Source of the DNA: Pseudomonadota bacterium
GTDB taxonomy: Bacteria > Pseudomonadota > Gammaproteobacteria > Burkholderiales > Burkholderiaceae_B
Assembly (NCBI GenBank): GCA_023437255.1
Contig: JAEZGR010000173.1
Coordinates: forward strand, 1 to 6,515
Length of the DNA: 6,515 bases
Reading direction: 5' to 3'
Both the position numbers and the translations under genes were made by a program. Positions 1 through 5,276 of the stretch are shown here, piece after piece. Every line of letters begins with the position of its first letter. Within the stretch, counting starts at the first letter, position 1. The notes under the pieces were generated by a model. That model was given only the letters and a program-made list of their open reading frames with translations. It ran no database searches and was not told the DNA's origin.

Positions 1-10
1 CCGTACGACC

Positions 11-292
11 TTACTCGGTGCGTTCGGTGACTTCGACCAGGTGGTAGCCGAACTGTGTCTTGACGGGGCCCTGAACCACGCCCACGGGGGCGCTGAACAC
101 GACTTCGTCGAACTCGCGGACCATTTCGCCGCGGCCGAAGTTGCCCAGGGCACCGCCGTCGCGGCTCGATGGGCAGCTGGAGTTCTCGCGCGCGACCTGC
201 GCGAAGTCGGCGCCGTTCTCGATCGCCTGCTTCAGTTCATTGCACTTGGCTTCGGTGTCGACGAGGATGTGACGGGCAGAGGCTCTTGCCAT
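11..292 (-). CDS. ppiC: PpiC-type parvulin peptidyl-prolyl cis-trans isomerase
   Basis: This 93-residue protein is a single parvulin domain, the same length as E. coli PpiC. It would catalyse cis-trans isomerisation of Xaa-Pro bonds during folding. It has no signal peptide, so it should be cytoplasmic, unlike the related periplasmic SurA and PrsA. Visible landmarks are HILV at residues 8-11 (His8 is a conserved active-site histidine), the central loop with Cys40 and the GGALGNFGRGEM stretch (47-57), the hydrophobic FDEVVF segment (61-66), and the C-terminal TQFGYHLVEV strand (79-88) with the second conserved His84. The ATG has a good AGGAG seven bases upstream (complement of 300-304), which fixes the start. 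It lies 79 bases downstream of the EcsC gene on the same strand and could be read through from it or have its own promoter. The TAA stop is at 13-11. Identification of family and domain is firm; specific clients are unknown. Confidence 0.95.
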   Translation of the reverse strand: MARASARHILVDTEAKCNELKQAIENGADFAQVARENSSCPSSRDGGALGNFGRGEMVREFDEVVFSAPVGVVQGPVKTQFGYHLVEVTERTE

Positions 293-371
293 GGAATTGC
301 TCCTGATTGGTTAATCCGACAGGTTAACGCACTTTGTTATGCGACCTGCGGCGTTGCGGGGGAAGGGTGCC
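293..371 (-). other. Intergenic leader between the EcsC gene and ppiC
   Basis: These 79 bases hold the ppiC ribosome binding site (complement of 300-304) and a GGTTAA direct repeat on the plus strand at 309-314 and 322-327, 13 bases apart. The middle is less G/C-rich than the flanking genes, which would suit a promoter for ppiC, but I found no convincing pair of -35 and -10 boxes and no terminator-like hairpin after the EcsC stop. Whether ppiC is co-transcribed with the EcsC gene is open. Confidence 0.4.
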
Positions 372-1226
372 TTAACCGAGTCGGGCCTGGACCCGGGAGT
401 AGGCCTCGCGAACAGCCGCTTCGCCGTATTTGCGTTCGAGACGCTTCACGGTGAAGTGGCCCCGCGCCATGTTCTGGTAGTGTGAGATGAACATGGCGTT
501 GATGGCCGCGCCGCTTACCGCACCCATTACCGGTGCGGCCTGCAGCGCGAACTTCTCGGTGACCTTCACGCCGAAGCGCTGGGCCACCGTCTCGATGATC
601 TGCGCGAGCCACGAGGCGGCTTGCGCAGGCGTGAGCTGCATGCCCTGGAACGTGGCGCGAGCGGCTTCGCGCGTGGCGTGGCCCGCGGCTGCCTCGACCA
701 GCGCCTTGCCGGTTTCCTTGGCGAGTTCGGTCAGGCCCACGCGCGTGGCGTAATACGCGGAATCGGCAGCGTCATCTTCCGCCGAACGCCCGCCCAGGGC
801 GAACACCTGCACGCAGTCGGCCTGCACCATGGGGTCTGAGAGCGTGAAGCCTTCGGCGCGCGCAATGTCGGCCACGGAGCGCATGATCAGCGTGGTGGTG
901 ACGGGCAGTTCCACCAGCGTACCGGCGAGCCCGAAGAATCCCCCCATGGCACCGGAGGCGGCAGCCATGGCCGTGTGGGTGCGCGGGCGGGCGGCCACGA
1001 CGGCCTTGTCGTTCATGGTGAGCAGCGCGCCTGAAACCGCCTTCTTGAGCGCTGCGTGTATGCCTTTGTGAATCTTCTCGGCACTGGTGGCCGGCAGCCG
1101 GTCGAGCGCCCACTCCACCGGCGTGCCGACCATGTTGGCAATGCGTATGGTGAGCGAGGGCGTCTCGAGCAGCGCGACCGCCTGTTCCAGCGCCCGCAGG
1201 TCGGCGGGATTCTCGGAAAGATTCAT
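372..1226 (-). CDS. EcsC-family protein
   Basis: This 284-residue protein belongs to the EcsC family, named after a Bacillus subtilis protein encoded beside the EcsAB ABC transporter; the molecular role of the proteobacterial members is not established. Two features are characteristic: a long Gly/Ala-rich hydrophobic stretch at about 86-116 containing GGFFGLAGTLVELPVTTTL (95-113), followed by RSVADIARAEG (116-126), and a C-terminal block, RFGVKVTEK (217-225), a second hydrophobic stretch at about 228-250, then ARGHFTVKRLERKYG (254-268). The two apolar stretches could be membrane-associated or buried helices; there is no signal peptide. The ATG begins only three bases after the TGA of the upstream exported-protein gene, with no strong Shine-Dalgarno of its own, so translational coupling is likely. 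No EcsA or EcsB homologue is nearby, so the family name says nothing here about ABC transport. Family assignment is confident; function is unknown. Confidence 0.88.
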   Translation of the reverse strand: MNLSENPADLRALEQAVALLETPSLTIRIANMVGTPVEWALDRLPATSAEKIHKGIHAALKKAVSGALLTMNDKAVVAARPRTHTAMAAASGAMGGFFGLAGTLVELPVTTTLIMRSVADIARAEGFTLSDPMVQADCVQVFALGGRSAEDDAADSAYYATRVGLTELAKETGKALVEAAAGHATREAARATFQGMQLTPAQAASWLAQIIETVAQRFGVKVTEKFALQAAPVMGAVSGAAINAMFISHYQNMARGHFTVKRLERKYGEAAVREAYSRVQARLG

Positions 1227-1229
1227 GTC

Positions 1230-1715
1230 TCAGCGCAGGAAGAATCCACCCACGCGCCCCTGGGTGACGTTCAGCGTGGCAAGCAGGTCGTCGCCGTTGT
1301 CGGCAAAGCTGATCTTCCATACGGAGATGTCCAGCCCCTGTTGGCGCAGATTGCCCAGATGCTGCACGGTATAGCCCTGTTTCAGGCGAGGCGACACGAC
1401 GTCGGCGACCTGCTGAAAGTTGGCCTCGCCCACAGACGCGAAAGCCGGCGTACCCTGGCTGATGAAGCGCTGGTAATCGTTCTGGGCGATGGCGTTGAGC
1501 AGTTGCTCAACCACGGGCTTGTCGGCGCTGCCGCCCGAGCTGGCCGCCTGGACGGCCGGCACGATGAGCAGAGCAGCCGCCATCAGCAGCAGGGCAGTGA
1601 ACATGCGTCGAATGACGGCACTGCCGGGGAGGCCTCGTGAGGCGGCCCTGGACCGGGACAAGGCGTGGCCCGGGCCGTGGCCCGGGCGAGAAGCGGTGGA
1701 GGTGACTGGATTCAT
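1230..1715 (-). CDS. Small exported protein of unknown function
   Basis: I do not recognise this 161-residue protein by name. After an unusually long, Arg/Ser/Gly-rich N-terminal region (1-37) comes an apolar segment at 39-56 and an AVQA-A motif (54-58) that looks like a signal peptidase I site, so it is probably exported to the periplasm. The mature part of about 100 residues begins with a Ser/Gly linker and continues with a helical-looking DKPVVEQLLNAIAQNDYQRF (66-85) and alternating strands to a GGFFLR end. This layout resembles small NTF2-like (DUF3887-type) domains, but that is a fold impression only. I chose the ATG at 1715 because AGGGAG lies six bases upstream. An ATG at 1787 would add 24 residues without a signal-like gain; one at 1604 would give a conventional 124-residue precursor but has no ribosome binding site. 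The EcsC-family gene follows after three bases. A perfect 12-base tandem duplication (1664-1687) lies in the N-terminal extension. Confidence 0.72.
   Translation of the reverse strand: MNPVTSTASRPGHGPGHALSRSRAASRGLPGSAVIRRMFTALLLMAAALLIVPAVQAASSGGSADKPVVEQLLNAIAQNDYQRFISQGTPAFASVGEANFQQVADVVSPRLKQGYTVQHLGNLRQQGLDISVWKISFADNGDDLLATLNVTQGRVGGFFLR
1664..1687. repeat. Two perfect tandem copies of a 12-base unit
   Basis: CGTGGCCCGGGC occurs twice in immediate succession (1664-1675 and 1676-1687). On the minus strand it encodes the repeated Pro-Gly-His-Gly / Pro-Gly-His-Ala in the N-terminal extension of the small exported protein. Because the unit is a multiple of three, a gain or loss would keep the frame. 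Confidence 0.9.
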
Positions 1716-1720
1716 GAACG

Positions 1721-1726
1721 GCTCCC
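1721..1726 (-). promoter_or_regulatory. Ribosome binding site deciding the start of the small exported protein
   Basis: Read on the minus strand, about AGGGAG precedes the ATG at 1715 by roughly six bases. Neither the upstream ATG (1787) nor the downstream ATG (1604) has a comparable site, so this favours the 161-residue form. Confidence 0.6.
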
Positions 1727-1801
1727 TGAAAGTTTGCGTGGATTGACCGCGCGAGAGGCGCAGTGCAGCAAACTCCATTCCGTTCATGGTAGCGCGGGAT
1801 C

Positions 1802-1828
1802 GGGGGCCCGCACATCTGCCGGGCCCCC
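1802..1828 (-). terminator. Hairpin after the Bug gene, possible terminator
   Basis: GGGGGCCCG (1802-1810) and CGGGCCCCC (1820-1828) are a perfect nine-base inverted repeat around a nine-base loop, entirely G/C except for one loop region. It begins 17 bases beyond the TAA of the Bug gene, where a terminator is expected, and separates that gene from the next unit. There is no U-run after it in the direction of transcription, so it may act by a non-canonical route or as a 3' end protector rather than as a textbook intrinsic terminator. Confidence 0.6.
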
Positions 1829-1845
1829 AAAGTTTGCGGTGAGGC

Positions 1846-2841
1846 TTACTGGGCTGTAATGTTGGCAGCCTTCACGACGCCGCCCCAGCGGTCGAGCTCT
1901 TCCTTCGTGTAGGCGCGCAGGGTGTCAGGGCCCTTGAAGTCGGCGTCCGCACCCAGGCTGGCGGCCTTCTCGCGGAAGGCGTCGGTCTTCATGATCTGTT
2001 CAATCTCGCCGGCCAGCTTGTCAACGACCGGGCGAGGCGTGCCCTTGGGTGCGTACATGGCGAACCACGACGACACGAGCAGGTCAGGAAAGCCGGCTTC
2101 TGCCACGGTGGGAACGTCAGGCAGCGATTCCAGCCGCTTGTTGCCGGTGACGGCCAGCGCGCGCAGCTTGCCTGCTTCGATATGCGGCAGCAGGGGCGGC
2201 GGGGTGGTGATCGTGAGGTCGACGCTGCCACCGAGCAGATCCGTCAGGGCAGGACCGGTTCCCTTGTAGGGGATATGCACGGTCTTGATGTCGGCCATCT
2301 GGTTCAGCAGCTCGGTGGTCATGTGCTGCAGGGAGCCGTTGCCCGAAGAGGCATAGTTCAGCTTGTCGGGATGGGCCTTGGCGTAGTCGACCAGTTCCTG
2401 AAGTGTGTTGATCGGCAGGTCGGGGCGAACCACGATGACCTGCGGCGCCGACAGGATGTTGGCCACGGGTTCGAAATCGTTCACCGGGTCGAAGCCGACG
2501 TTGGCCTGGACATGGGGCGTGATGACCTGGAATCCCGAGTACTGGAGCAGCAGGGTGTAGCCGTCGGCGGGCGAGCGCAGTACCGACTGCGCGGCAATGG
2601 CGCCGGCCGCGCCCGGCTTGTTGTCGACCACGACAGTCTGGCCAAGCACTTTGCCGAGCGGATCGGCGATCATGCGGGCGGCGATGTCGGTGGTGCCGCC
2701 GGGTGCTGCAGAAGCGATGAGGTTGATCGGCCGGGTCGGGAACTCGGAAGCCAGTGCGGGCGCTGCGGCGACGCACAGCAGGCCGGCGGCGGCCAGCTTG
2801 AGGGTGGTCCGACGCAGGGGGCGGAACGTTCGAACGGACAT
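1846..2841 (-). CDS. Bug/TctC-family periplasmic solute-binding protein
   Basis: This 331-residue protein is a tripartite tricarboxylate transporter (TTT) substrate receptor of the Bug family, which usually binds carboxylates or related small ligands in the periplasm and is greatly expanded in Bordetella and its relatives. The N-terminus is a signal peptide: basic residues at 4-15, an apolar core at 16-30 and a probable cleavage after PALA (residue 31). The RRTTLK at 10-15 is loosely Tat-like, though Sec export is equally possible. Family landmarks are APGGTTDIAAR (46-56), DNKPGAAGAI (73-82), YASSGNGSLQH (163-173) and HIPYKGTGPAL (189-199) followed by DLLGGSVDL (201-209); the first and third correspond to ligand-binding loops. 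An AGGAG seven bases upstream (complement of 2849-2853) supports the start. It lies 66 bases after the CoA-transferase gene with a hairpin between them. No TctA or TctB membrane subunits are present, so it is an orphan receptor here and its ligand cannot be told from sequence. Confidence 0.95.
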   Translation of the reverse strand: MSVRTFRPLRRTTLKLAAAGLLCVAAAPALASEFPTRPINLIASAAPGGTTDIAARMIADPLGKVLGQTVVVDNKPGAAGAIAAQSVLRSPADGYTLLLQYSGFQVITPHVQANVGFDPVNDFEPVANILSAPQVIVVRPDLPINTLQELVDYAKAHPDKLNYASSGNGSLQHMTTELLNQMADIKTVHIPYKGTGPALTDLLGGSVDLTITTPPPLLPHIEAGKLRALAVTGNKRLESLPDVPTVAEAGFPDLLVSSWFAMYAPKGTPRPVVDKLAGEIEQIMKTDAFREKAASLGADADFKGPDTLRAYTKEELDRWGGVVKAANITAQ

Positions 2842-2907
2842 GGGGTATCTCCTGTTGTTGTAATGGTTGGTCGCAGGGGTGATGCGACCGGTTGTGCAGC
2901 GGAGGGC
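2842..2907 (-). other. Intercistronic hairpin region between CoA-transferase and Bug genes
   Basis: GGTCGCA (2869-2875) and TGCGACC (2883-2889) form a perfect seven-base stem with a seven-base loop in the 66-base gap. It starts 18 bases after the CoA-transferase stop and lies about 15 bases before the Bug ribosome binding site. There is no U-run in the transcribed direction. It could be a weak terminator, a processing site or an mRNA-stabilising structure that lets the receptor be made at a different level from the enzyme. Confidence 0.5.
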
Positions 2908-4107
2908 TTACGCGAGAATGCCGCGCCGGCGCAGATCGGCGATAGAGGCCGGATCAAAGCCCGCCTCCTGCAGCACTGCGTCGGTGTGTTCGCCCAGTGT
3001 GGGAGCCCGATGGGCAATTGCCCCCGGGTTTTCGGAAAGCTTCGGGAAGATGGCGGGCATCTCGACGGCGATGCCGCTGGCGGCCTGAACCTGCGTGATT
3101 GCGCCGCGCGCCCGGTAATGCGGGTCGCCTGCAATGTCCCGGATCGAATAGATGCGGCCCGAAGGCACGCCGGCATCCTTCAGTTGCGCCAGCATGGCGT
3201 CGATATCTGTCTGCGCAAGGGTCCAGGCCTCGATTGCGGCATCGAGTTCATCCACGCGTGCCACCCGGCCGTCGTTGTGGGCCAACGAGGGGTCGTTCGC
3301 CAGGTCGGGGCGACCGATGCAGTGCATCAGGCGCTGGAAGATCGTGTCGCCGTTACCGGCGATCAAGATGTAGCTGCCGTCATGGCAACGGTAGGCGTTC
3401 GACGGCGCGATACCCGGCAGGGCGGCGCCCGCAGGTTCGCGCACCGCGCCGAACGCTGAATACTCCGGCAGCAGGCTCTCGGTCAGGTTGAACAGGCTCT
3501 CGTACAGCGCCGCATCGATCATTTGGCCTGTGCCGCCGCGGGCGTCGCGCTGATACAGCGCCAGCAGTACGCCCAGCGCGCCATGCAGGCCGGCGATCGT
3601 GTCGCCCAACGACAGGCCGGCACGCACCGGCGCGCGGCCCGGCTCACCATTCAGGTAGCGCAGACCGGCGAAGGCTTCGCCAATGGCGGCGAAGCCGGGC
3701 TCACCTGCACGCGGGCCGCTCTGGCCATAGCCCGAGACCCGCAGCATGATCAGACGAGGGTTGAGTTCGTGCAGGGCTTCCCACGACAGGCCCCACTTTT
3801 CCATGGTGCCCGGTCGGAAGTTCTCGATGAGGACATCGGCCTCGCGGGCCAGCTGGCGCACGATATCCTGGCCTTCGGGCTGGCGCAGGTCGAGGCACAC
3901 CGATTTCTTGCTGCGCGATTGAGCTTCCCACCAGACCGACGTGCCTTCGTGCAGCAGACGCCATTTGCGCAACGGGTCGCCGATACCGGGCGGCTCGATC
4001 TTGATGACTTCTGCACCGAAGTCAGCCAGGGTCTTGGCGGCGAACGGCCCTGCAATGAGCTGGCCCAGTTCGATCACCCGTATACCGGCCAGAATCTGGC
4101 TCGACAT
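2908..4107 (-). CDS. CaiB/BaiF family III CoA-transferase
   Basis: This 399-residue protein is a family III CoA-transferase, the group of formyl-CoA:oxalate CoA-transferase (Frc), CaiB and BaiF. These cytoplasmic enzymes move CoA between carboxylic acids through an aspartyl-CoA thioester on an interlocked dimer. The N-terminus ILAGIRVIELGQLIAGPFAA (5-24) and the following LADFGAEVIKIEPP (27-40) are classic, as are VLIENFRPG (92-100) and MLRVSGYGQSGP (121-132). The likely catalytic aspartate is Asp169 in LSLGDTIAG (165-173), the same number as in Frc. The length is normal and the protein intact. The ATG is preceded by AGGAGG seven bases upstream (complement of 4115-4120), which fixes the start. 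It lies downstream of the LysR gene and upstream of the Bug receptor gene on the same strand, suggesting uptake and CoA activation of an organic acid. The acid pair cannot be deduced, so no specific name is justified. Confidence 0.95.
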   Translation of the reverse strand: MSSQILAGIRVIELGQLIAGPFAAKTLADFGAEVIKIEPPGIGDPLRKWRLLHEGTSVWWEAQSRSKKSVCLDLRQPEGQDIVRQLAREADVLIENFRPGTMEKWGLSWEALHELNPRLIMLRVSGYGQSGPRAGEPGFAAIGEAFAGLRYLNGEPGRAPVRAGLSLGDTIAGLHGALGVLLALYQRDARGGTGQMIDAALYESLFNLTESLLPEYSAFGAVREPAGAALPGIAPSNAYRCHDGSYILIAGNGDTIFQRLMHCIGRPDLANDPSLAHNDGRVARVDELDAAIEAWTLAQTDIDAMLAQLKDAGVPSGRIYSIRDIAGDPHYRARGAITQVQAASGIAVEMPAIFPKLSENPGAIAHRAPTLGEHTDAVLQEAGFDPASIADLRRRGILA

Positions 4108-4188
4108 TCCTCATCCTCCTGTTCATGCGTTTTGGCGGCAAGCCTAACCGGCGAGCGGAGGGAGGGGGAATCGACATTCGCGCAATGG

Positions 4189-4211
4189 GGCTTTCGCAAA
4201 ACGCGAAAGCC
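4189..4211 (-). terminator. Hairpin after the LysR gene, possible terminator
   Basis: GGCTTTCGC (4189-4197) and GCGAAAGCC (4203-4211) are a perfect nine-base inverted repeat with the five-base loop AAAAC. It begins 12 bases past the TGA of the LysR gene and upstream of the CoA-transferase gene. No U-run follows in the direction of transcription, so the terminator call rests on position and stem quality. If it works, the CoA-transferase needs its own promoter in 4121-4188; I see no convincing one there. An alternative role is an operator or an attenuator in the CoA-transferase leader. Confidence 0.55.
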
Positions 4212-4223
4212 GGGCGGCGGAGG

Positions 4224-5159
4224 TCAGTCGGGGGCGGGGTCGGCGACTTGCGTGGTCGAGTCCGTGGCGCATTCGCGCAGGTGGTCGAGCACCTGACGGG
4301 CCGCCGCTGTCAGGGCGTTACGGTCGCGCACGCCCAGCAGCAGCCAGCGGCGCGCCCATTTGTCGTGCAGCGCCACCAGATGCAGGCGCATCGACTGCGC
4401 GTGCGGTTCGGCGGCCTGACGGGGCAGGATCCCGATCATGCGGGTGGCGGCCACCATGCGGCAGATTGCATCAAAGCTGCGCACCTGGATTCTCAGCCGC
4501 AGCGTGCGCTCCAGCCTTGCGCTTTCTTCCTGGAGACGCAGCGCGAGCGATGTGGTCGGAGGCAGGCCGACATAATCGTATGCAATGGTATCTACAAAGG
4601 ATATTCTTTTGTATTGCGCCAGCGGGTGCATGGGCGGGGCCACCAGCACCAGTTCATCGAGCCGGTAAGGAAAGGTCTGCAAACCGGCGCAGGGCGTGCG
4701 GTCAGCAAAGATTCCCAGGTCAGCGCGGTTGTCGCGCACCGCAGCCACGATGTCGCCACTGTTCTGCTCTTCCAGGTCGATGCGCACGCCCGGCTGGCGG
4801 TCCATGAAGAGGGCTAGGTCTTCCGGCAGGAACTGGGTCAGCGAAGAGGTGTTGGCGGCTATCCGCACCGCACCCCGGAGACCGTGCGCGTAGTCGGAAA
4901 GCGAGCCGGCCATCTGGCCCACTTCGTGCAGCACCCGCTGGGCATGGGCCAGGCAGGCCTGCCCGGCTTCGGTCAGTTCGACACCCGAGGTCTGCCGGTA
5001 CAGCAGCTGGGCGCCCAGGGCCGCTTCAAGGTCAGTGATGCGACGGCTGGCCGCGCCGACTGCCAGATGCGACACGCGCGCGCCGCCCGAGATGCTGCCT
5101 TCGCGGGCAACATTCACGAACAGCGCAAGGGTCACGAGGTCGAAGCGGGCCGGATTCAT
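4224..5159 (-). CDS. LysR-type transcriptional regulator
   Basis: This 311-residue protein has the standard LysR layout: a winged helix-turn-helix at about 7-66 (VTLALFVNVAREGSISGGA at 9-27, then SRRITDLEAALGAQLLYRQ at 38-56, and the wing ending in LTEAG at 62-66), a linker helix to about residue 92, and a periplasmic-binding-protein-like effector domain at about 95-296. It should bind DNA as a tetramer and change its contacts when a small ligand binds. The HTH is slightly off consensus (Gly-Gly in place of the usual Ala-Ala after the first helix, AVGAASRR for the recognition helix) but intact. The start has only a weak purine-rich site upstream. The CoA-transferase and Bug genes follow in the same orientation, and the spermidine-synthase-like gene is divergent across 117 bases. 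LysR proteins commonly control the divergent or adjacent genes, so either set is a candidate target. Family identification is secure; effector and regulon are inferred at most. Confidence 0.94.
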   Translation of the reverse strand: MNPARFDLVTLALFVNVAREGSISGGARVSHLAVGAASRRITDLEAALGAQLLYRQTSGVELTEAGQACLAHAQRVLHEVGQMAGSLSDYAHGLRGAVRIAANTSSLTQFLPEDLALFMDRQPGVRIDLEEQNSGDIVAAVRDNRADLGIFADRTPCAGLQTFPYRLDELVLVAPPMHPLAQYKRISFVDTIAYDYVGLPPTTSLALRLQEESARLERTLRLRIQVRSFDAICRMVAATRMIGILPRQAAEPHAQSMRLHLVALHDKWARRWLLLGVRDRNALTAAARQVLDHLRECATDSTTQVADPAPD

Positions 5160-5276
5160 GGTCTCGCTGATATTAAGCCATTCCGCTTTTACAGCGTTCG
5201 TGCGTGGTTTTGTGGAACACTATGGCGTGTCTGTCTTTGCCCTGCGCCGCCGCGCTGCGCACGAAATCCGATCGCA
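5160..5276. promoter_or_regulatory. Divergent control region between lysR and the spermidine-synthase-like gene
   Basis: These 117 bases must hold the promoters for both flanking genes. I see spaced inverted CGCTG/CAGCG arms (5165-5169 and 5192-5196), an A/T-rich ATATTA at 5170-5175, and TTTACA at 5188-5193, which matches five of six bases of a -35 box for the plus strand but has no good -10 box at the usual distance. The spaced arms could be a LysR-type operator, but they are short and could be chance. No strong ribosome binding site precedes either ATG. Confidence 0.4.

Noticed and set aside
772..1320. 182-codon minus-strand frame overlapping the EcsC gene
   Set aside because: Same strand but a different frame, rich in Arg, His and Gly, consistent with a frame-shifted reading of the EcsC gene. 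The EcsC frame is continuous, so there is no sign of a real frameshift.
1716..1787. Longer start (ATG at 1787) for the small exported protein
   Set aside because: The added 24 residues lack signal-like character and no good ribosome binding site precedes them, whereas AGGGAG precedes the ATG at 1715.
2182..3459. 425-codon open frame on the plus strand
   Set aside because: It runs antisense across the Bug and CoA-transferase genes, both strongly supported by family motifs. The translation is Arg/Gly/Val-rich with no recognisable domain, as expected for a shadow frame in G/C-rich DNA.
3523..4296. 257-codon plus-strand frame opposite the CoA-transferase gene
   Set aside because: Antisense to the best-conserved N-terminal part of the CoA-transferase; composition typical of a shadow frame.
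4125..4817. 230-codon plus-strand frame opposite the LysR gene
   Set aside because: Antisense to a complete LysR coding region and without domain-like content.
5188..5223. Sigma-70 promoter for the spermidine-synthase-like gene
   Set aside because: TTTACA is a fair -35 box, but no acceptable -10 box lies 16-18 bases after it, so it is mentioned only as part of the control region.
4884..5276. N-terminal 131-codon extension of the spermidine-synthase-like frame
   Set aside because: It lies antisense to the 5' half of the LysR gene, shows no family similarity, and the apolar N-terminus and fold begin at the ATG at 5277.
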